DNA of 10,108 nt from an uncultured Clostridia bacterium. GTDB lineage: Bacteria > Bacillota > Clostridia > Christensenellales > Borkfalkiaceae. The notes beneath the pieces were generated by a model, which was not told the origin of the DNA, ran no database searches, and was given only the letters and a program-made list of their open reading frames with translations. Below are positions 1-4,492 of this stretch, one piece after another. The position numbers were made by a program, and so were the translations under genes. The number at the start of each line of letters is the position of its first letter. Positions within the stretch are counted from its first letter, which is position 1. The DNA is taken from NCBI GenBank assembly GCA_934273135.1, contig CAKQSU010000024.1, positions 1-10,108 on the forward strand. The letters run 5' to 3'.

Positions 1-54
1 TTGCTGCGCAAGTGATGTTTGCTGCGCAAGTGAAGTTCGCCTTGCGGCAAGATG
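1..54. repeat. 18-bp-period intergenic repeat, cut by the left window edge
   Basis: The 15-mer TTGCTGCGCAAGTGA occurs at 1-15 and again at 19-33, so the period is exactly 18 bp. A third, diverged unit (37-54) carries CTTGCGGCAAG. Each unit contains a small inverted repeat, TTGC-N(1-3)-GCAA. CGCAAG (25-30) can also pair with CTTGCG (41-46) across a 10-nt loop. There is no T-tract, so this is not an obvious intrinsic terminator. The array starts at base 1 and probably continues to the left. Short GC-rich palindromic repeats of this style occur between genes in clostridial genomes, but their function is not known to me. The periodicity is seen directly; membership of a dispersed genomic family is inference. 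Confidence 0.7.
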
Positions 55-102
55 AGGATTTACGAAATATATAATAAAAAGGGGAGTGGAAGGTGTAAAA
101 AA

Positions 103-132
103 GCAAGTTATGGCTAAAAAAGCGCAAGTTAT
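103..132 (+). promoter_or_regulatory. Predicted LytTR operator upstream of the two-component operon
   Basis: Two perfect direct repeats GCAAGTTAT lie at 103-111 and 124-132. They start 21 bp apart, about two helical turns, leaving a 12-bp spacer. AgrA-type LytTR regulators bind pairs of roughly 9-bp direct repeats with a GTT core at this kind of spacing, as in Staphylococcus aureus agr. The second repeat starts 19 bp before the -35 box at 143. The same arrangement recurs at 2513-2542, upstream of the next operon, and 36 of 45 bases match between 101-145 and 2511-2555. Because the gene that follows encodes a LytTR regulator, autoregulation is the natural reading. The repeats are seen; binding is inferred. 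Confidence 0.82.
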
Positions 133-142
133 CTAAATACCG

Positions 143-172
143 TTGTTTTTTGTTCGCAACAAGGGGTAAAAT
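143..172 (+). promoter_or_regulatory. Sigma-A-type promoter for the two-component operon
   Basis: The -35 box is TTGTTT (143-148) and the -10 box is TAAAAT (167-172), with an 18-bp spacer. The spacer is slightly longer than the 17-bp optimum, as expected for an activator-dependent promoter. The paired LytTR repeats sit immediately upstream. The spacer also contains an inverted repeat, TTGTTCGCAACAA (150-162). Transcription would start near 179, giving a leader of about 118 nt before the regulator gene. Box spacing is identical to that of the promoter at 2553-2582. Confidence 0.7.
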
Positions 173-193
173 AATAAAAGGGGTCTTATATTC

Positions 194-238
194 ATGTGGC
201 GGAAGCTTTTTTTAAAAAATTTACGTGAAACTTTTTAA
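194..238 (+). CDS. Possible 14-codon leader peptide
   Basis: Inside the predicted leader of the two-component mRNA, an ATG at 194 opens a 14-codon frame, MWRKLFLKNLRETF, ending in TAA at 236-238. A purine-rich AAAAGGGG (176-183) lies 10 nt upstream and could act as a ribosome site. The peptide would be basic and amphipathic. It has no cysteine or cyclic-lactone features of an AgrD precursor and no export signal. It may be a chance ORF in AT-rich leader DNA, or an upstream ORF tuning expression of the regulator. I do not recognise it; support is weak. Confidence 0.18.
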   Translation: MWRKLFLKNLRETF

Positions 239-244
239 AAACCC

Positions 245-273
245 TTGAAATAAAGTTCGATTTATGGTATTTT
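245..273 (+). promoter_or_regulatory. Possible second, basal promoter close to the regulator gene
   Basis: TTGAAA (245-250) is followed after 17 bp by TATTTT (268-273), which is preceded by TG at 265-266 in the extended -10 position. A transcript from here would start near 280, just before the GAAGGA ribosome site (283-288), leaving a very short leader. It could supply a basal level of the two-component system so that the operator-controlled promoter can respond. The -10 matches only four of six consensus bases and the region is AT-rich, so it may be fortuitous. Confidence 0.3.
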
Positions 274-296
274 ATAGATAGCGAAGGAAAACACCG

Positions 297-1007
297 ATGA
301 AGTATTGTATTGTGGTCGTTGACGACGAAGAAATTTGCAGACATCAACTGAAAAATATGCTTGCGCGTTATTCGGCGGAAGAGGGCATAGAAACGGAAGT
401 AAGGTTTTACGATAAGCCGCTTGCTTTCTTGCAAAATTATCGTTCGGACGCGGATATTGTGTTTGTAGACATAAAAATGCCGGGAATGGACGGCATGCAG
501 CTTGCGGAAAGCTTGCGCGCCGCGGACAAAGAAACGGCGATAATTTTCACCACCAGCTTTTTAAGATACGCGATAGACGGATACGCCGTAAAAGCTTCGG
601 GGTATCTTTTAAAGCCGCTCGAATACGAACAATTTCGGCTCACCATGCGGCGCGTTACTTCGGCGATAGGCGCGCGCGTCAACAAAACGATAACCGTTAA
701 GGACGAAAACGGGGTAAAAAGAATACCGATTAAGGACATTTCGTTTATCGAAGTTTTCGGTCGGGAACTCACCATTCATCTTGCGACGGGCGGCTCGGTA
801 AGCACCAAAGGCACGCTGAGGGGGCTTGAAGAAGAGCTTACGCCTTACGGGTTTTTCAGATGCGCGCACTCGTTTTTCGTCAATTTGCGCAGAGTAAACG
901 CGGTCGGCAAAAGCGACATTACGATAGACGGCAAAATTATTCCTATTTCTCGCGGGACGAAAAAGGAGTTTTTAGCCGCGCTTGCCGAATACAGCGGCAA
1001 CAATTAA
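297..1007 (+). CDS. LytTR-family (AgrA-like) response regulator
   Basis: This 236-residue protein is a transcription regulator with an N-terminal receiver domain (about 2-120) and a C-terminal LytTR DNA-binding domain (about 130-232). The receiver shows the acidic pair D9/D10, the probable phospho-acceptor D58 in VFVDIKMPGMDG, the FTT switch threonine (85-86) and K106 in LLKP. The LytTR half shows IEVFGRELTIHL (151-162), FFRCAHSFFVNLRRV (186-200) and IPISRGTKKEF (215-225), all typical of AgrA/LytR/VirR proteins. Length is normal for the family. The start is supported by GAAGGA at 283-288, 8 nt upstream. It is the first gene of an operon with the histidine kinase 16 nt downstream, the reverse of the agrCA order. 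Its predicted operator stands in front of its own operon and of the operon starting at 2640. It is cytosolic and presumably phosphorylated by the kinase. Confidence 0.95.
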   Translation: MKYCIVVVDDEEICRHQLKNMLARYSAEEGIETEVRFYDKPLAFLQNYRSDADIVFVDIKMPGMDGMQLAESLRAADKETAIIFTTSFLRYAIDGYAVKASGYLLKPLEYEQFRLTMRRVTSAIGARVNKTITVKDENGVKRIPIKDISFIEVFGRELTIHLATGGSVSTKGTLRGLEEELTPYGFFRCAHSFFVNLRRVNAVGKSDITIDGKIIPISRGTKKEFLAALAEYSGNN

Positions 1008-1023
1008 AGGCGACGAAAGGCAA

Positions 1024-2352
1024 ATGTATAACTTTAAATCTACACTGTTTTTATACAAATTCATGTTTATGGCGGAGATATTCCTTGTGGAACTCGTCAT
1101 AGGCATAACGTTCAAAAAGAAAGATAAATTTCCGCTACGAATAGCCGTTGTCGCTCTTTTTTTGGCGGCGATAACGTTCGCGCTTCCGATAGTCGTTTAC
1201 GAATCGTGGTACTTAACGGTTTTGTTCATAGTCATGTTTGCCGTATCGGTGGCGTTGATGAAGTTTTTATACGAGGAACCGTTCATGAATTTGTTCGTGT
1301 CGGGCGTGTTCGCGTACTCGGCGCAACATATTTCTTACTCGATAGCTTCCTATATAGTCAACATTGCGGGCGACGGGTACAAATCGGTTTACACGGAAGA
1401 AAACTTCACAGCAAACGACATACGCTCGTTCGTAACAAGCACTTGCGTTTACCTTGCCGTGCTTGGCGGCGTGTTTGCGTACGTTCTTTTGACGGGAGGC
1501 GAGCGAAAGGGAATGAAGGTAAACAAGTTTTCGCTCGTAGCGATAGCGGCAAGCATGATTATCGCCAACGTTATTCTTAACGCGGTCGCCGTGTACGAAT
1601 TTGAAAAAGACTTTTCAAAATCGCTTTTCACGGTCTTTTTCGTGTATGACGCGCTCACGGCGGCAATGGTCGTGTGGCTACTCTTTTTTGCGATAACTTA
1701 CGACAAACTGCGTGACGAAATGCAGGTTTTGTCCGTTTTAAGAAACCGAGAAAAGCAAAATTACACGATAAAAAAAGAGAGAATCGACGCGGTGAACGTG
1801 ATGTGCCATGACTTAAAGCACCAGATAGAGCGGCTCAGAAAAAACGCTTACGAAGATTCCGTTCTCTCGGAGATGGAGCGTTCTCTCGATTCGTGCGCAA
1901 ACGTTTATAAAACGGGCAATTACGTTCTCGATATCGTAATGAGCGAAAGCGCGCTCGTTTGCGGCGGCTTAGGCATAAAACTCATTTGCATAGCCGACGG
2001 TTCGTCGCTTTCTAAAATCAATGAAAACGCCTTGTTTTCCATATTCGACAACCTCGTGAACAACGCCGTCGACGCGGCGAGAAAGGTTGAAAAGGAAAGC
2101 GAAAGATACGTTAAAGTCGTCGTGGCAAAGCAAATGGGCGGCGTAATCAACATTTCGGTTGAAAACTCCTTTGCGTCCCAAGCCCCCGTTTTTGAGGACG
2201 GATTGCCGAAAAGCACGGAAAAAGGCGGTTTGCACGGGTACGGACTGAGAAGCGTGAAAATGGCTGTCGATAACCTTGACGGCGCAATGAAAATTTTCGC
2301 CGCCGACGGCGTTTTCCGCGTGATAATAACGCTCCCGCAAGACGCCGAATAA
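1024..2352 (+). CDS. AgrC-like sensor histidine kinase (GHKL family)
   Basis: The predicted 442-residue membrane kinase partners the LytTR regulator just upstream. The N-terminal half (about 1-225) is hydrophobic, with six or seven likely membrane segments, as in AgrC/ComD-type peptide sensors. The dimerisation helix carries HDLKHQI with the probable phospho-acceptor H262. The ATP-binding domain shows an N-box, DNLVNNAVDAA (342-352), and a glycine-rich stretch, GLHGYGLRSV (402-411). The motif YVLDIVMSESA between them is also AgrC-like. I chose ATG 1024 because hydrophobic sequence starts almost at once; its ribosome site is unimpressive (AAAGG at 1006-1010, or GAAAGG at 1015-1020, only 3 nt away). 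An in-frame TTG at 982 would add 14 residues and overlap the regulator, with AAAGGAG at 962. No agrB/agrD-like genes are in the window, so its ligand is unknown. Confidence 0.93.
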   Translation: MYNFKSTLFLYKFMFMAEIFLVELVIGITFKKKDKFPLRIAVVALFLAAITFALPIVVYESWYLTVLFIVMFAVSVALMKFLYEEPFMNLFVSGVFAYSAQHISYSIASYIVNIAGDGYKSVYTEENFTANDIRSFVTSTCVYLAVLGGVFAYVLLTGGERKGMKVNKFSLVAIAASMIIANVILNAVAVYEFEKDFSKSLFTVFFVYDALTAAMVVWLLFFAITYDKLRDEMQVLSVLRNREKQNYTIKKERIDAVNVMCHDLKHQIERLRKNAYEDSVLSEMERSLDSCANVYKTGNYVLDIVMSESALVCGGLGIKLICIADGSSLSKINENALFSIFDNLVNNAVDAARKVEKESERYVKVVVAKQMGGVINISVENSFASQAPVFEDGLPKSTEKGGLHGYGLRSVKMAVDNLDGAMKIFAADGVFRVIITLPQDAE

Positions 2353-2371
2353 GCGTGAATTTGCCTAAATC

Positions 2372-2406
2372 CCGGCTGATTTAATATTGCATGTTAGATT
2401 AGCCGG
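2372..2406. other. Long hairpin after the kinase gene (16-bp stem, 3-nt loop)
   Basis: Bases 2372-2387 can pair with 2391-2406, closed by CCGGCT/AGCCGG at the base and leaving a 3-nt loop. Most pairs are Watson-Crick, with three G-T wobbles in the middle. The right arm is followed by A residues, not T, and the other strand has no T-tract either, so it is not a standard terminator in either direction. Starting 20 nt after the kinase stop, it may protect the mRNA 3' end, or it may be a small palindromic repeat element. The pairing is seen; the role is unknown. Confidence 0.6.
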
Positions 2407-2447
2407 AAAAAATCAATTTAATATAGTTTTATGATGCGAGGTGAGAG

Positions 2448-2477
2448 AAAGAGAGTTTTTTGCGGCTCTCTTTTTTT
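2448..2477 (+). terminator. Intrinsic terminator of the two-component operon
   Basis: AAAGAGAG (2448-2455) pairs with CTCTCTTT (2466-2473) across a 10-nt loop. The run of seven T residues at 2471-2477 overlaps the end of the stem. This is a conventional rho-independent terminator about 95 nt after the kinase stop. It separates the two-component operon from the independently controlled operon whose operator begins at 2513. Confidence 0.75.
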
Positions 2478-2512
2478 GTCGGCGAAAATTTGTCGGCGGA
2501 AATGGTTGAAGT

Positions 2513-2542
2513 GCAAGTTATGCCCGAAAAAATGCAAGTTAT
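2513..2542 (+). promoter_or_regulatory. Second predicted LytTR operator, upstream of the surface-protein operon
   Basis: GCAAGTTAT occurs perfectly at 2513-2521 and 2534-2542, again 21 bp apart. The flanks resemble the first operator: an A-rich spacer core, and ACCGTTG beginning 15 bp after the start of the second repeat in both copies. This predicts that the regulator encoded at 297-1007 directly controls the genes that follow. A second copy with the same spacing makes chance unlikely. Binding itself is inferred. Confidence 0.82.
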
Positions 2543-2552
2543 CGAAAAACCG

Positions 2553-2582
2553 TTGCAATCTCCGCGCAAGAAAGGTTACAAT
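2553..2582 (+). promoter_or_regulatory. Sigma-A-type promoter for the small-protein/surface-protein operon
   Basis: The -35 box TTGCAA (2553-2558) and -10 box TACAAT (2577-2582) are separated by 18 bp, the same spacer as the promoter at 143-172. The distance from the second operator repeat to the -35 (19 bp) is also identical. Transcription would begin near 2589, giving a leader of about 50 nt before the ATG at 2640. No second promoter of similar quality was seen before 2796. Confidence 0.75.
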
Positions 2583-2639
2583 CGAAACGAACGGAAAGCC
2601 AAGTGCGTTTCCTAAAAAAAACGGAGGTAAAAAAGAAAA

Positions 2640-2783
2640 ATGGAAGTTAAAAAGCCTTACGAACAGGCAAAAACACAGTTACTGCTCGTTTCGAGAGAAA
2701 GCGTTATAACGACGAGTATCACAAAAAACGGCATTGACGGCACCGGGGATTTGATTAACAGCGAGTGGGGCACCGAAAATTAA
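2640..2783 (+). CDS. Small 47-residue protein, first gene of the LytTR-controlled operon
   Basis: ATG 2640 to TAA 2781-2783 encodes 47 residues. A strong GGAGG (2623-2627) lies 12 nt upstream, and the next gene's GGAGG directly follows the stop codon. The protein begins MEVKKPYEQAKTQLLL and has a central VITTSITKNGIDGTGD. There is no signal peptide, membrane helix or cysteine, and no LPXTG or double-glycine leader. The pattern of K..Y near the start, then hydrophobic residues, then VITTS and a Gly/Asp-rich tail resembles short uncharacterised proteins I recall from clostridial gut genomes, but I cannot name a family. Its place directly behind a regulated promoter suggests a deliberate product: a peptide precursor, a regulator, or a partner of the secreted proteins. 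Function unknown. Confidence 0.7.
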   Translation: MEVKKPYEQAKTQLLLVSRESVITTSITKNGIDGTGDLINSEWGTEN

Positions 2784-2795
2784 GGAGGAAAAAAC

Positions 2796-4403
2796 ATGAA
2801 AAACTTGAAAATTAAAATTTTAACGTTGGTTTTCGCCGCGCTTGCGGTATCGTCGCTTTTCTGTTCGGTGGCGTTTACGAACGCGCGCGCGACCACGGGT
2901 AATGAAAAATTCGAGAGCGTATCTCTCAATTTAAGCGAAAACGTCACAATGAACTATAAGCTCACGGGTCTTGCCGAAAACGTAAATTACACCGTAAAAT
3001 TCACGTTCGGAGAAGACGAGCCTGAAATTGTCGATGTCCCCGTCAGTACCGACGGGGAGGCGAACGTCCCGTTCGCCTCAATAACCCCTAAATGCTTCGA
3101 TAAAACAATAAAAGCGGAGCTTTATGTGAAGGGTGACGAAAAGCCGCTTGATACGAACGAGACGACCGCGAGAGAATACCTGTATAAATTGCTTACTTCA
3201 TCGCCCGAAGCGCTCGGCGTAACTTGCGAAAAGTACGAAAAATTGAAAACCCTCGCCGTAGATATGCTCTATTACGGCGAAGCAATTCAGACAAAATACA
3301 TCCAAAGCGGCTTTACGCCCGTTACAGACGGGCTTACCGACGCGCAAAAGGCTTACGCGACCGCTTTTAAGGCGTTGGATAAATCTGCCGATACGCGCAA
3401 AATAAGCGGCACAAAGAGCGACGAGTTTTCCTGGGTGAACGCGGGCGTAAGGTTCGACTATAACGTTTCATTATACTTCACGATAAAGCCGACTTCCGAA
3501 AACGCAAAACTTTCGCTTAAAGTCGGCGATGACGTTGTTTCCGCTTACGAAGTAGACGGCGAAACGAGAAAATATCGTTATGAAAAGGTCGGCGTGCTTG
3601 ACTTTGACAAGGTTTATACGATAAACATCGTCAACGAAGCGGGCGAAGCGATAGGCGAAACGCTTTCTTATTCCGTCAACGGCTACGTTTACGCAAAACA
3701 GAGCGACACCGCGGACATGGCGGCGGTTGTGAAAGCCGTGTATAACTACGGCGTTTCTGCGTATGCTTACGATACGGCGAAAGAAGCTCATACTTACAAG
3801 TTAATCCCCGAATACGGCACTGACTACGCCGCGGCAGAAGCTACTCTCGGCAAATGGCAGACGTGCGAATATTGCCACAAAAAGACTTACACGCAGTACG
3901 CGACCGCCGTAAACGATAAAGGCAACACTAAAACGACGGAAACCGGACCCTACGAGTACATTTATATAGGCGGCGACAGAACACAAGAAAAGTCCTACCA
4001 AAAAACCGATACGAGAGCCGCGCTTGCTTCGACTACTTATAATATAAAGCAGAACGGCACGCAGGTTTATACTTTTAAAGTAACGGCAACCGCGGGTGAA
4101 GTAAAAGTTATAATTCGTATGAGAAATACAACGCTCAACAGCTCAAATTATAACGAGGAATATCAAATAAACAAATCGTTAAGTCTTACGGTGAACGGAA
4201 CGAATAAAGAAATTTCCTCTTCGGTAGTTTTGAAAGCAAGCCCGGAAATAAACGGCGGCGCGGTGTTTGATGAATACGAACTTGCTATAGCTGACCTTAT
4301 TGACGGAGAAAACACTATAACGCTTACCTTTAAAAAAGAATCAAACGATGATACGGGCAAGCCTAAGGGCGGTTACTTACAATACATGCGACTTGAAGGT
4401 TAA
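2796..4403 (+). CDS. Secreted protein with duplicated module and C-terminal carbohydrate-binding-like domain
   Basis: The 535-residue product has a signal peptide (basic 1-7, hydrophobic 8-28, probable cleavage after ARA at 32). Two modules of about 110-130 residues follow and look homologous. Module 1 (about 37-170) runs from VSLNLSENVTMNYKL to LKTLAVDMLYYGEAIQTKY; module 2 (about 212-326) runs from VRFDYNVSLYFTI to MAAVVKAVYNYGVSAYAY. Such modules ending in a KA-hydrophobic-NYG-like helix are common in clostridial secreted proteins; I know no assigned function. A lone CEYC knuckle (357-360) follows. The last part (about 385-535) has the look of a beta-sandwich carbohydrate-binding domain, with YTFKVTA, LSLTVNG and LIDGENTITLTF. 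There is no anchor motif. GGAGG at 2784-2788 gives a firm start, 12 nt after the small gene's stop. Probably an extracellular or wall-associated binding protein. Confidence 0.85.
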   Translation: MKNLKIKILTLVFAALAVSSLFCSVAFTNARATTGNEKFESVSLNLSENVTMNYKLTGLAENVNYTVKFTFGEDEPEIVDVPVSTDGEANVPFASITPKCFDKTIKAELYVKGDEKPLDTNETTAREYLYKLLTSSPEALGVTCEKYEKLKTLAVDMLYYGEAIQTKYIQSGFTPVTDGLTDAQKAYATAFKALDKSADTRKISGTKSDEFSWVNAGVRFDYNVSLYFTIKPTSENAKLSLKVGDDVVSAYEVDGETRKYRYEKVGVLDFDKVYTINIVNEAGEAIGETLSYSVNGYVYAKQSDTADMAAVVKAVYNYGVSAYAYDTAKEAHTYKLIPEYGTDYAAAEATLGKWQTCEYCHKKTYTQYATAVNDKGNTKTTETGPYEYIYIGGDRTQEKSYQKTDTRAALASTTYNIKQNGTQVYTFKVTATAGEVKVIIRMRNTTLNSSNYNEEYQINKSLSLTVNGTNKEISSSVVLKASPEINGGAVFDEYELAIADLIDGENTITLTFKKESNDDTGKPKGGYLQYMRLEG

Positions 4404-4414
4404 GGTTTAGTACT

Positions 4415-4456
4415 TTAAAGCAGTCGCGGGCAATTACAGTCTTACGACTGCTTTAA
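4415..4456 (+). terminator. Stem-loop between the secreted protein and lipoprotein genes (partial terminator or attenuator)
   Basis: TTAAAGCAGTCG (4415-4426) pairs perfectly with CGACTGCTTTAA (4445-4456), a 12-bp stem with an 18-nt loop. The sequence after it, AACATATTTTATT, is T-rich but not a clean T-run, so termination would be leaky at best. A competing 5-bp hairpin, CAGTC (4437-4441) with GACTG (4446-4450), uses part of the same right arm. No clear promoter was found between this stem and the lipoprotein start, so it probably lowers or stabilises part of the operon mRNA rather than ending it. Confidence 0.5.
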
Positions 4457-4492
4457 CATATTTTATTAAAAAACAAAAAAAGGAACGAGAAC

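Noticed and set aside
1..54. CRISPR array
   Set aside because: Units are 18 bp with no unique spacers and no cas genes nearby.
297..2352. Complete agr quorum-sensing locus
   Set aside because: No AgrB-like membrane protease or AgrD-like cysteine- or serine-bearing peptide is visible, and the gene order is regulator then kinase; only the AgrA/AgrC-like pair is present.
2372..2406. Intrinsic terminator on either strand
   Set aside because: Neither side of the stem has a T-run in the needed direction; the real terminator is at 2448-2477.
2431..2709. 92-codon + strand ORF between the kinase and the small protein gene
   Set aside because: It runs through the intrinsic terminator, the operator and the promoter, has a low-complexity Lys/Arg/Cys composition, and overlaps the better-supported small gene in another frame.
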